In this document: positions 56,885 through 64,000 of the stretch, piece after piece | How positions within the stretch are numbered: the first letter of the stretch is position 1 | Layout of the letters: each line of letters starts with the position of its first letter | Origin: CAMTVQ01 sp947085255 | GTDB taxonomy: Bacteria; Bacteroidota; Bacteroidia; Sphingobacteriales; Sphingobacteriaceae | Direction of reading: 5' to 3' | NCBI GenBank assembly: GCA_947085255.1 | Contig: CAMTVQ010000008.1 | Location: 1-64,000 of the forward strand | Length of the DNA: 64,000 nt | The notes under the pieces: model-generated | Seen by the model: the letters and a program-made list of their open reading frames with translations, nothing else | What the model was told of the DNA's origin: nothing | Database searches by the model: none | Position numbers and translations under genes: made by a program

Positions 56885-57863
56885 GCCAGTGCTTTATTTG
56901 TCAAAATCTTTTTTAGATAGTTTTATAGGGCAAATGGGCTATACCCTGCACGAGTTACTAACCGATAATAAGTACGAACTGTATGCAAATTTGTATAAAT
57001 TGTTGTACGGGGGTAGTAGGGTCACACTAGCTATAAAACACGAAGATTTTGTAGCTGAAAGTAAAAGCAATCCCTACTTAAATAAGTTATTGAAAGACGG
57101 TTGTTTGGCACATTCTGATGATTTTGATGAACAACTTGCAGATCCATCAAAAATAGATAGCTTTTCGGGTAGTGTGCTGCTTTTAGATAAAGATGCAGGG
57201 TATTGCAATAATATTGAGAAAAACTATGGAATTATTTGCAAAAATTGGGATAGTGTTGCCGAATTACAATCCTACTTTGAATGGCAAGTAGTTCCTTTTA
57301 AGAAAAGCAAACCGGATAGTGTCTTTGATTGGAATTCGCTTCAAACTTATTACCAACATCCACACGATAGTTTAGTGATTATCGATCCTTATATTTTGGC
57401 AAAACCATCAGGTATTTACAATTTAAAACAGTTGCTGAAACTCATTTTGCCTAAGGAGTTTGAAAGAACGTACTGCCTCACCATTTTTTTTTCTATCGAA
57501 AAACAGGATATGGAGTTTTACGAAAAACGATTTAACATGCTTCGGCAGTTTTTGGATGAAGATTTTAGTTACAAAATAAGTTTATCGGTAATAAAAGGTG
57601 ATGCTACTATTATACATGACCGTCATTTGAAAACTAATTATTTATGGATTAATTCGGGCTATGGTTTTGAAGTAACCGATGAAAATAATAAAGCATCAAG
57701 AAATACACAATGGATATCTACTTATTCATTGGCTACTAAAAAAAATTGTCAATATCAAGATGTTGATATTTTGCAAGAAGTGAAGCAATTGTTTGCCCGC
57801 GTAAGCAATAATGGAGTATTAAAAGAATATTTTGGAGAAAAAACAAACAGATTACTAGAATAA
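56877..57863 (+). CDS. Uncharacterised partner protein with an HDR motif, overlapping the ATPase
   Basis: 328 residues from ATG 56877, chosen because it overlaps the ATPase stop (56882-56884) and the longer frame from 56766 is inside the ATPase. The C-terminal third has IIHDRHLKTNYLWINSGYGF, an H-x-R...N arrangement that loosely recalls phospholipase-D-type nuclease sites. No confirmed family. Tight coupling to an OLD/DUF3696-like ATPase suggests an effector of a two-gene defence module; this is inference. Confidence 0.55.
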   Translation: MYKPVLYLSKSFLDSFIGQMGYTLHELLTDNKYELYANLYKLLYGGSRVTLAIKHEDFVAESKSNPYLNKLLKDGCLAHSDDFDEQLADPSKIDSFSGSVLLLDKDAGYCNNIEKNYGIICKNWDSVAELQSYFEWQVVPFKKSKPDSVFDWNSLQTYYQHPHDSLVIIDPYILAKPSGIYNLKQLLKLILPKEFERTYCLTIFFSIEKQDMEFYEKRFNMLRQFLDEDFSYKISLSVIKGDATIIHDRHLKTNYLWINSGYGFEVTDENNKASRNTQWISTYSLATKKNCQYQDVDILQEVKQLFARVSNNGVLKEYFGEKTNRLLE

Positions 57864-57880
57864 CCACTAAACTATTTTTT

Positions 57881-58243
57881 ATGAAAACATACAAATTAAA
57901 TGACAAACTGAACTTTGGGGAATATAAAGGGTCTACTTTACTAGAAATAGCTAAAGTATCATCTGAATATATCAGTAAGTGCATCGTGTTTCTTAGTGAT
58001 TTTTACATTACAGATGAGGTGTTAGACCTATTGTATGAAGCAGTTCCAAACTTTGAATTATCTGAGGAAGCAATAGAGATATTAAGCCAAAAAGAGATAG
58101 AATTATATGATGAGGATGAAGATATTGATGACGAGATTGATGAATATATTGAAAGAAGTCAGAATAGTCGTAATTCACGAGAAGATGATTTTATAGCCGA
58201 TGCCTTTGGCGGTGAGGCAAGTGCTTATTGGAACATTGAGTAA
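57881..58243 (+). CDS. Small acidic protein with exonuclease-X-like C-terminal motif
   Basis: A 120-residue protein. The N-terminal stretch LNFGEYKGSTLLEIA resembles the FGKYKGKT module found at the end of some exonucleases. The second half is very acidic (DEDEDIDDEIDEY). It may be a DNA-mimic or a small accessory protein. It follows the HDR gene by 17 bp. No firm function can be assigned. Confidence 0.5.
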   Translation: MKTYKLNDKLNFGEYKGSTLLEIAKVSSEYISKCIVFLSDFYITDEVLDLLYEAVPNFELSEEAIEILSQKEIELYDEDEDIDDEIDEYIERSQNSRNSREDDFIADAFGGEASAYWNIE

Positions 58244-58321
58244 ATTTTTTTGGAAGAGTTTAATCGTTCAAAACCCCATTTATTTTTCTCCACACTTCTT
58301 CTTCCCTCTCTTTTCATCACC

Positions 58322-58329
58322 TACCTTTA
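58322..58329 (+). promoter_or_regulatory. Possible -7 element (TACCTTTA) of the DnaB-like/retron unit
   Basis: One mismatch to TAnnTTTG, 4 nt before the ATG at 58334 and at the end of a pyrimidine-rich stretch (58263-58326). It suggests that the DnaB-like gene and the retron can be expressed separately from the ATPase genes. Confidence 0.35.
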
Positions 58330-58333
58330 GCCC

Positions 58334-59362
58334 ATGTCGTCATCTATTACCTATCAACTTCAAAACATTCTTTCTGGCAATGCCGTGGAGGATACTGAAA
58401 TTATCGCTCGTTTAAGAATACTATTGGAGGAGCATAATCAAGAAAATAGACTACCTGTTGCTGTAAAACCTATTGCCGATTTAATTGCCCAAGGTATAGC
58501 TGATATACAAGACCGTAGTTTGCAAAATACACTCATTAAATCGGGTTTTCCCTCTTTGGATGAATTTATAGGCGGTTTTTTGCTTGGAGAACTAGTGATT
58601 TTAGGCGCACGTCCGGGTATGGGCAAAACGCAATGGCTTATTAATATTGCCCTTAATATTGCCAAAGAACACCCTGTACTGTATTGCTCACTTGAATTGT
58701 CGTCTTTTTTGGTAAGCGCTAGGCTAATTGCAACACAAACGGGTATCAGTATCGATAAAATTTTGCAACAAAAGCTAACAGAGCAAGAACAGCAAAAGAT
58801 GGAGGCTTTAGCTAACCAATCACAAGAACTAAAATTATTTGTTGACGACAACAGCTACGAGAATATCAATGCATTAAAAGAAGGCTGTGGCAAGGAAATA
58901 ACAGATAAGGGAATCAAGGTGTTGATAGTAGATTATTTGCAACTATTGGGCAATTACAAGCATAAATACAATAGAGATGCAGAAACTGCCTATATTATAA
59001 AAGAACTTAAAGCAATAGCCCAAACACATCGTGTTTGCGTGCTGCTAAGTAGCCAATTGAGTAGAGCGGTAGAAACGAGGGGAGGTGATAAAAAACCACA
59101 ACTCTCCGACTTGCGAGATAGCGGTAGTATAGAACAGGATTCGGATAAGGTTTTTTTCTTGTATCGTCCAGATTATTATATGATAACAGTAGATAGCGAA
59201 GGAAATAGTACCGAAGGAATGGTGGAATTAATAATTGGTAAAAACAGAAACGGTCCGTTGGGTATCATACATCAACACGTAAATGCCAATATTACTAAGT
59301 TTAGTGATTTAGCTACTGTGTCTTTTGATTTTTCACCAACACGATTAAATGAATTACTTTAA
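58334..59362 (+). CDS. DnaB C-terminal-type helicase domain protein, retron-linked
   Basis: A 342-residue protein with an intact RecA-like DnaB C-domain but no DnaB N-terminal domain. Walker A GARPGMGKT (91-99), Glu121 in SLELSS, Walker B VLIVDYLQLL (Asp200), SDLRDSGSIEQDSD (258-271) and an arginine-finger-like KNRNGPLG (303-310). The first approx. 70 residues are helical and unrelated. It ends 19 nt before the retron RNA arm, so it is probably in the retron transcript. Candidate effector or motor of the retron. Not the chromosomal replicative helicase, which needs the missing N-domain. Confidence 0.85.
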   Translation: MSSSITYQLQNILSGNAVEDTEIIARLRILLEEHNQENRLPVAVKPIADLIAQGIADIQDRSLQNTLIKSGFPSLDEFIGGFLLGELVILGARPGMGKTQWLINIALNIAKEHPVLYCSLELSSFLVSARLIATQTGISIDKILQQKLTEQEQQKMEALANQSQELKLFVDDNSYENINALKEGCGKEITDKGIKVLIVDYLQLLGNYKHKYNRDAETAYIIKELKAIAQTHRVCVLLSSQLSRAVETRGGDKKPQLSDLRDSGSIEQDSDKVFFLYRPDYYMITVDSEGNSTEGMVELIIGKNRNGPLGIIHQHVNANITKFSDLATVSFDFSPTRLNELL

Positions 59363-59381
59363 ATAAGAAATGTAACAGTAT

Positions 59382-59542
59382 TGAGCCGTTGCGTTAAAAT
59401 TATGAGTCGAATTAGTAAAGTACATACTGACTTGTGGTTGTGTTCCTGCAACCCTGTGCCAAAGGGAGATTTTAGTCTCGTATTCTATACTCCCTACGTT
59501 CGCATAGAATACGCTTTAATATAGATAATTGGCAACGGCTCA
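59382..59542 (+). ncRNA. Retron msr-msd non-coding RNA
   Basis: The arms a1 (TGAGCCGTTGC, 59382-59392) and a2 (GCAACGGCTCA, 59532-59542) are 11-bp perfect inverted repeats that enclose the RNA. A short hairpin GGTTG/CAACC (59436-59440 / 59449-59453) lies in the msr part. A strong 10-bp hairpin CGTATTCTAT/ATAGAATACG (59479-59488 / 59504-59513, 15-nt loop) is in the msd part. The RT start codon follows 10 nt after a2. This is the standard retron layout; the branching G cannot be fixed by eye. Confidence 0.9.
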
Positions 59543-59551
59543 TTTTTTACT

Positions 59552-60670
59552 ATGTATACTATTCAAGAATTACAGACACTTGCCAAGCAATACAAATCAG
59601 TACTGCATACCGAGCGCACATGGCACAAAAAGTGTTTACAACCAACACTTAATCAATTCACCAACCATGAGGTAGGTGCATTGTTGTTTTTAGGTGTGGA
59701 GCATCCAATTGATTTGTGTAGGCTATTAGGCAAGTCCATCAATCAGCTTGAAAAGCTACTGAGTCATCCAAAATATATTCAGTACAGCATTGCAAAAAAG
59801 AGGGGCGGCAGACGCGAAATTCTGGCACCTGCTGCTGAACTAAAAGATGTACAAAAAAGAGTGAATTATTTTTTGCAAGGATGCTATCTATCCATTAAGC
59901 CTAAAGAAGTACACGGCTTTATTATCAATCCGCCTTACCTAAATAATTGTTGCAATATTGTAACCAATGCCCAAGCACATATTGAAAAAGGATATGTCCT
60001 TAATATTGACCTTAAAGAGTTCTTTCCCAATATTGCTGCAAAGCAAATAAAACAGTTATTTAGCTCACCCGTATTCGGCTTTACAGAGCAAATAGCTACA
60101 GCACTAACCTTGCTCGCTACTTTTGAAGGGCGTTTACCAGTTGGTGCACCCACGTCGCCAGTAATTTCAAACTTTATTTGTTATGATTTAGATAAGCTAT
60201 TGATTGCTTTTTGTGGAACTCATTCGCTTACCTATACCCGTTATGCAGATGATCTTACATTCTCAGCTAATCAGCCTATTGTAAGCGATATGGTGTTGGA
60301 TATTAGTAGTATTATTAATAAAGCAGGGTTTGATATTAACGAGAAAAAATTACGACTACAAACTAAAAAAAGCAGACAAGTAGTTACTGGTTTGACCGTA
60401 AATAGAAAAGTAAATATTGACCGTAAATTATTAAAGAAAATACGAGCAATGCTGCATGACTTTACTTGTAATGGAATTAGCAAGGCAACAAAAAAGCATT
60501 TTCAATTAGTCGGCAACGGTACCATAGATAATCGTATGGAAGAGCTGTTTATTCAACGGTTAAAAGGATATATTAATTTTGTGGGACAGGTTAGAGGTAA
60601 AGATGATTTTTTGTATACAAGATACAATTATGTGTTGCATAGTGCCCTTAATCCAGTTATTCTTCAATAG
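59552..60670 (+). CDS. Retron reverse transcriptase
   Basis: A 372-residue RT. An N-terminal segment of about 70 residues precedes the RT fold, with AKKRGGRREILAPA (81-94) at its start. Retron hallmarks are NAQAH (139-143, region X NAxxH), the catalytic YADD (231-234) in YTRYADDLTFS, and VTGLTVN (278-284, region Y VTG). LPVGAPTSPVISNF is motif 4. It copies part of the adjacent RNA into branched msDNA. No toxin domain is fused. The stop is 5 bp from the convergent toxin gene. Confidence 0.95.
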   Translation: MYTIQELQTLAKQYKSVLHTERTWHKKCLQPTLNQFTNHEVGALLFLGVEHPIDLCRLLGKSINQLEKLLSHPKYIQYSIAKKRGGRREILAPAAELKDVQKRVNYFLQGCYLSIKPKEVHGFIINPPYLNNCCNIVTNAQAHIEKGYVLNIDLKEFFPNIAAKQIKQLFSSPVFGFTEQIATALTLLATFEGRLPVGAPTSPVISNFICYDLDKLLIAFCGTHSLTYTRYADDLTFSANQPIVSDMVLDISSIINKAGFDINEKKLRLQTKKSRQVVTGLTVNRKVNIDRKLLKKIRAMLHDFTCNGISKATKKHFQLVGNGTIDNRMEELFIQRLKGYINFVGQVRGKDDFLYTRYNYVLHSALNPVILQ

Positions 60671-60675
60671 TTGAC

Positions 60676-61005
60676 TTAGCGTATCAGCACAAATAACGTA
60701 TCAATTATTTCACGATAAAGAGGTTGCCGTATTGCCGATAATCGTTCTTGCTCAATAAGACTATTGTTTAGCAAGAACAATTTATGAACTCGGGCATAGC
60801 TTTGAAAAGCTAGTGGTTTTGTAAGTTGTTCTTGTGCTAAAGATATACTTAGTCCGTCCTCTTTTTGTTGAGAGGTAATCATCATCAAAAGAAAATCTCC
60901 ATCATCATCTGCCGTTGCCAAAACCAGTGCGGGGCGTTTTTTTCTTCCTCTCAAATTGGTAAAAGGGAAATAAACTACTACTATATCACCTTTTTGTAAA
61001 GCCAT
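60676..61005 (-). CDS. MazF/PemK-family endoribonuclease toxin
   Basis: A 109-residue SH3-like toxin. It starts with KGDIVVVYFPFTNLRGRKKRPALVL (RPALVL is the family signature), with MMITSQ later. MazF/PemK toxins cut mRNA at short sites and inhibit growth. The antitoxin gene is 1 bp upstream. The 3' end faces the retron RT stop. Confidence 0.88.
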   Translation of the reverse strand: MALQKGDIVVVYFPFTNLRGRKKRPALVLATADDDGDFLLMMITSQQKEDGLSISLAQEQLTKPLAFQSYARVHKLFLLNNSLIEQERLSAIRQPLYREIIDTLFVLIR

Positions 61006-61006
61006 A

Positions 61007-61219
61007 TTACAATACGCTATCCCAACGATTATCTTCTGCAGAAGACCACTCCTTGCTAAGTGTATTTTGAGAGGCTAAAGCCTCAATATTTGCTTTTTTT
61101 CGGCTACTTATACTATTTTTTATGCTTGTTGGAAGTTCTACTTGCCAGCCTCTCTCTTGAGCTATTTTCAAAGCAATGGTACTCTCTTTATCAGGTATTC
61201 TAAATATAATGGTAGTCAT
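61007..61219 (-). CDS. Antitoxin paired with MazF/PemK toxin
   Basis: A 70-residue protein directly upstream of the toxin, 1 bp apart, same strand. The N-terminal half (MTTIIFRIPDKESTIALKIAQERGW) could form a small DNA-binding beta-strand/helix unit. The C-terminus (EWSSAEDNRWDSVL) is a likely toxin-binding tail. It was assigned by position and size; no clear family signature. Confidence 0.7.
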   Translation of the reverse strand: MTTIIFRIPDKESTIALKIAQERGWQVELPTSIKNSISSRKKANIEALASQNTLSKEWSSAEDNRWDSVL

Positions 61220-61606
61220 ATCGTACTGTTGTATAATAGTATATACAAATATACAATTTTAGCGTGTGCAAAAGATGGTTTTTTATTCGCATATTTCTGT
61301 AATGCTGTGTATATAAATAAGCATTCCGAATCTGCAGATGAAAAGAATAAATGACTCAAGTGAGAGCTATGCTACTCTAATGGTCCGAATAGTAAAATAG
61401 TTGGTGTGCCCTTGCCTGCTTAGCTTTTAGTAACTTCTCAGCTTTCCAAAAGCTACGTATTCAAAATTAACACCCATGAGTGCTTGATAATGAATAAGGA
61501 TAAAGAATTTATTTATCTGTTTTAATTTGACTTTTCCACAAAAAAATGCTAACATTGCACCCCCAAATAATTCACTATTTAAGTAAAAAATAAATAAAAA
61601 TTAAGC
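61220..61606. other. Intergenic stretch between island and HU gene
   Basis: 387 bp without a convincing gene. The left part should contain the antitoxin promoter (leftward). The right part holds the HU promoter at 61526-61557. No terminator or tRNA was found. The island's right border probably lies in here. Confidence 0.6.
61526..61557 (+). promoter_or_regulatory. Promoter TTTG-N20-TAACATTG of the HU gene
   Basis: TTTG (61526-61529) and TAACATTG (61550-61557), 20 nt apart, one mismatch from TAnnTTTG. The leader to the ATG at 61607 is about 43 nt and lacks an SD. Confidence 0.6.
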
Positions 61607-61906
61607 ATGACTAAAGCACAAGTGATCGCAGAAATTGCTGCAAAAACAGGAATCGAAAAAGTAGATGTACAAGAAACCGTAGAGACCTTTTTTAAGGTAA
61701 TTAAAACGAATATGATAGAAGGAAAGAATGTGTACGTACGTGGCTTTGGAAGTTTTGTAGTAAAAAAACGTGCTAAAAAAACAGCTCGTAATATCTCTAA
61801 AAATACTGCTATTATTATTCCTGAGCACTTTGTGCCTAGTTTTAAACCAGCAAAAACATTCGTAGAGAAAGTAAAATCTTCGGTTAAGAAAGTTGCAAAA
61901 GCCTAA
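61607..61906 (+). CDS. HU-family DNA-binding protein
   Basis: A 99-residue nucleoid protein. MTKAQVIAEIAAKTGI and the GFGSFVVKKRAKKTARN beta-arm region are typical. The tip PAKTFVEKVKSSVKKVAKA extends the protein with lysines. It belongs to the conserved HU-TPR-COX24-rng block that normally abuts mutY in this phylum. Confidence 0.94.
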   Translation: MTKAQVIAEIAAKTGIEKVDVQETVETFFKVIKTNMIEGKNVYVRGFGSFVVKKRAKKTARNISKNTAIIIPEHFVPSFKPAKTFVEKVKSSVKKVAKA

Positions 61907-61910
61907 TTAA

Positions 61911-62738
61911 ATGTCATCAACAAAAAAAATACAATTAGCACTCGTTGCCTCTGTAGCTTTGTTGATGATTTTTTTGTTTGTTCAGCCAATTAAAGGATTA
62001 GTAAATCCTCCAAAAGAAAAACAAACAGAAAAAAAGGCAGCTGCTTTTTCGCTAACAAGTGAGGTTCAAAAAGCAAAAAAGCAATTGACCCAAACCGCTC
62101 TAAATGAAGTAGAGCAATTGGAAGAAGAAAACCAAAGCAACACGCCTAAAAGTTTGGAGGCATTAGCACAAAAGTGGAATGGGTTAGGTTACGGAGCTAT
62201 TGGCGGATTTTATTTGCAGCAAAAGGCAAGTGTTACAAATACGCCAGCCGACTGGATGCAAGCAGGAGAGATGTTTAAAACCACACTTAAAGGCATTAGC
62301 GATACAGTAATAGCAGCAGCAGTGGTGCAAAGTGCCATTGAGTGTTACGAAAAAGTATTAGCAACAGATGCTAAAAATGTGCAGGCACGTACCGGAATGG
62401 CTGCTTGCTATGTAGAAGGGACTAGTAACCCGATGCAAGGCATACAGTTATTGTTGCAAATTGTAGAGGAAGAGCCTGACAATTATCAAGCAAACCTAAG
62501 TTTGGGTTTGTTTTCTATGAAATCAGGACAGTTTGATAAGGCTATAAAACGCTTCGAAAAAGTAGTTAAAATACAGCCAGATGCCGAAAGCTATTTTTAT
62601 TTAGCCGAAGCATACAAAAATACAGGAGAGACTCAAAAAGCGATTATAGCTTATGAAACCTGTGCAAAATTACTGCCCGATGCTTCTTCCAGAAAGAGCA
62701 TTGAAGCATATATAAGTGAATTGAAAAAGAATAATTAA
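61911..62738 (+). CDS. TPR-repeat membrane-anchored protein
   Basis: A 275-residue protein. One N-terminal membrane helix (IQLALVASVALLMIFLFV, about 6-23) precedes TPR repeats in the C-terminal half (CYEKVLATDAKNVQARTGMAAC, IKRFEKVVKIQPDAESYFYLAEAY). TPRs bind protein partners. It starts 4 bp after the HU stop and is conserved in this block. Partner unknown. Confidence 0.85.
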   Translation: MSSTKKIQLALVASVALLMIFLFVQPIKGLVNPPKEKQTEKKAAAFSLTSEVQKAKKQLTQTALNEVEQLEEENQSNTPKSLEALAQKWNGLGYGAIGGFYLQQKASVTNTPADWMQAGEMFKTTLKGISDTVIAAAVVQSAIECYEKVLATDAKNVQARTGMAACYVEGTSNPMQGIQLLLQIVEEEPDNYQANLSLGLFSMKSGQFDKAIKRFEKVVKIQPDAESYFYLAEAYKNTGETQKAIIAYETCAKLLPDASSRKSIEAYISELKKNN

Positions 62739-62756
62739 CCATAAAAAATTAAAATT

Positions 62757-62846
62757 ATGCCAAGCGGTAAAAAAAGAAAACGTCATAAAATGGCTACTCA
62801 CAAACGCAAAAAACGTTTACGTAAGAATCGTCATAAGAAAAAATAA
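62757..62846 (+). CDS. 29-residue very basic COX24/AURKAIP1-like peptide
   Basis: An ORF too short for most gene callers: 29 residues, starting MPSGKKRKRHK and ending RKNRHKKK, with 19 Lys, Arg or His residues. I recall this as the AURKAIP1/COX24-domain family, related to mitochondrial ribosome protein mS38, present in Bacteroidota next to rng. Position after the TPR gene and before RNase G supports it. It is probably ribosome-bound, though that is inference. Confidence 0.75.
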   Translation: MPSGKKRKRHKMATHKRKKRLRKNRHKKK

Positions 62847-62874
62847 GCCCTTATAGGTTTATTTTACAGTATTT

Positions 62875-62910
62875 CAGCAGGATTTGCGTACTATTACGCA
62901 AATCCTGCTG
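62875..62910 (+). promoter_or_regulatory. 16-bp perfect hairpin between the COX24-like gene and rng
   Basis: Arms 62875-62890 and 62895-62910 around loop CTAT. Its core CAGCAGGATTTGCG has no following T-run, so it is a poor Rho-independent terminator. It lies about 95 nt before the rng start, a plausible site for RNase-mediated autoregulation or for transcript processing. Confidence 0.55.
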
Positions 62911-63004
62911 CTTGCTTTGCCTGTATGGGCAATGCTATCCTTTTATATCACACACATTTATAAAGAGCGGGAAGTTATCATAAACCCATTCAAAGGATTG
63001 TATT

Positions 63005-64000
63005 TTGAGCAAAGAATTATTATTAAATGCCACTCCTAGCGGGGTGAGCATTGCATTGGTGCAAGACCGTCAGCTGTTAGAGCTACACCAAGAACGAAAC
63101 AACAACAACTATTCGGTTGGTGATATTTATTTAGGTCGTGTTAAAAAAATCATGCCTGGTCTTAACGCTACGTTTGTAGATGTAGGCTATGAAAAGGATG
63201 CTTTTCTGCATTATTTAGATTTAGGTCCGCAGGTAAACTCGCTTATTAAGTTTACCAAATTGGTGCGCAATGGACAGGAGTTGGATAAGCACCTGAAAAA
63301 TTTCAGACCAGAAGCAGATATTCAAAAAACAGGGACTATTACTGATGTAATGGGTAAAGTGCAATTATTGCCTGTGCAAATTGCAAAAGAGCCTATTTCT
63401 TCAAAAGGTCCACGTTTAAGTTCCGAATTATCTTTTGCCGGCAGATACATTGTATTAGTGCCTTTTGGTGAAGGTGTATCTGTATCTAAAAAAATCAAAA
63501 GTAATGGCGAACGTAATCGCCTTAAACGCTTGATAGAAAGCGTAAAACCGGCACATTTTGGAGTAATTATCCGTACTGTTTCCGAAGGTAAAGGTGTAGC
63601 CGAACTACATCAGGACTTAAATGAATTGCTTGCCAAGTGGGAGCAGTTTACCGAAAAGGTAAAAACAGTAGAACCAGGTAAGAAAATTCTTGGGGAGATG
63701 GATCGCACTGCAACTATCTTGCGTGACATCCTAAACGACAGTTTTACCAATATTTATATTGATGATGATATGTTGTATAAGGAGGTAAGAGATTACATCC
63801 AGCATATAGCACCCGACCAAGAAAAAATTGTAAAACTCTATAAAGGGAAATTGCCTCTTTTTGAGCAGCATGGTATCGATAAGCAGATAAAAGCCCTTTT
63901 CGGAAAAACAGTAAATCTTCCCGGAGGCGCATACCTTATTATTGAGCATACAGAAGCCCTACACGTAATTGATGTGAATAGTGGTAACCGTAATCATGGT
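63005..64000 (+). CDS. rng: Ribonuclease E/G family protein (3' partial)
   Basis: The frame is open from TTG 63005 to the window end (332 codons). MSKELLLNATPSGVSIALVQDRQLLE with YLGRVKKIMPGLNATFVDVGYEKDAFLHY (S1-like domain) identifies the family. HVIDVNSGN at the window edge begins the catalytic DNase-I-like core. RNase G processes rRNA and mRNA. An ATG start is not available in frame nearby, so TTG is chosen. Confidence 0.9.
   Translation, partial: MSKELLLNATPSGVSIALVQDRQLLELHQERNNNNYSVGDIYLGRVKKIMPGLNATFVDVGYEKDAFLHYLDLGPQVNSLIKFTKLVRNGQELDKHLKNFRPEADIQKTGTITDVMGKVQLLPVQIAKEPISSKGPRLSSELSFAGRYIVLVPFGEGVSVSKKIKSNGERNRLKRLIESVKPAHFGVIIRTVSEGKGVAELHQDLNELLAKWEQFTEKVKTVEPGKKILGEMDRTATILRDILNDSFTNIYIDDDMLYKEVRDYIQHIAPDQEKIVKLYKGKLPLFEQHGIDKQIKALFGKTVNLPGGAYLIIEHTEALHVIDVNSGNRNHG

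Noticed and set aside
58334..59362. Chromosomal replicative helicase DnaB
   Set aside because: The DnaB N-terminal domain is missing and the gene lies in a retron locus.
1..64000. CRISPR arrays, rRNA and tRNA genes
   Set aside because: No regularly spaced repeats and no cloverleaf or rRNA core sequence was recognised by eye; a tRNAscan or Infernal run would be needed to exclude weak cases.

Overview
The window is a chromosomal segment of a low-GC member of the Bacteroidota. Several independent markers support this. There are type IX secretion (T9SS) sorting domains, gldD, gldE and a PorZ-like protein, and a complete alternative complex III operon (actABCDEF) feeding a cytochrome c oxidase. 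The gene orders pyk/IPExxxVDY // acpP-fabF-rnc and mutY-ssb-gldE-gldD are typical of the phylum. Promoters fit TTTG-N20-TAnnTTTG, and start codons lack Shine-Dalgarno sequences. A Chitinophagia- or Sphingobacteriia-like lineage is a guess only; no rRNA gene is present to place it.

Layout. 1-2.9 kb: the tail of a YifB/ComM-type ATPase gene, a REP-associated transposase (RAYT) flanked by identical palindromes, and an AsmA-GT51 glycosyltransferase fusion. 2.9-4.1 kb: a tyrosine-recombinase homologue lacking most catalytic residues. 4.3-9.5 kb: Fe-S carrier genes (mrp, nfuA-like), prfB with its programmed +1 frameshift, a transglutaminase-like protein, a reduced methyltransferase and a BLUF photoreceptor. 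9.6-12.2 kb: a small LuxR-type HTH protein, an Omp85 barrel and a deoxyhypusine-synthase-like enzyme. 12.3-20.2 kb: secreted T9SS cargo and a lipoprotein. The first cargo gene is preceded by a 16-C tract that currently puts its start codon out of frame. 20.5-31.8 kb: alternative complex III plus coxB-coxA, closed by a strong terminator. 31.8-52.5 kb: housekeeping genes (recO, porZ, an MMPL transporter, a LolC/E-like permease, pyk, acpP, fabF, rnc, plsC, yicC, gmk, gldD, gldE, ssb, mutY).

52.5-61.3 kb is an accessory island placed between mutY and the HU gene, which are normally close neighbours in this phylum. It holds a WYL regulator, a methyltransferase-like protein, an AlkB-type dioxygenase, an OLD/DUF3696-like ATPase split by an in-frame stop, an uncharacterised partner with an HDR motif, a small acidic protein, a DnaB-C-type helicase domain protein, a retron and a MazF-type toxin-antitoxin pair. 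The retron has its non-coding RNA (11-bp a1/a2 repeats and a 10-bp msd hairpin) and a reverse transcriptase with NAxxH, YADD and VTG motifs. The DnaB-like gene ends 19 nt before the retron RNA and has a possible promoter of its own, so DnaB-like protein + retron RNA + RT is the best candidate for a new defence module here.

61.6-64 kb returns to conserved genes: HU, a TPR protein, a 29-residue very basic COX24/AURKAIP1-like peptide and the start of an RNase E/G gene that runs off the window.
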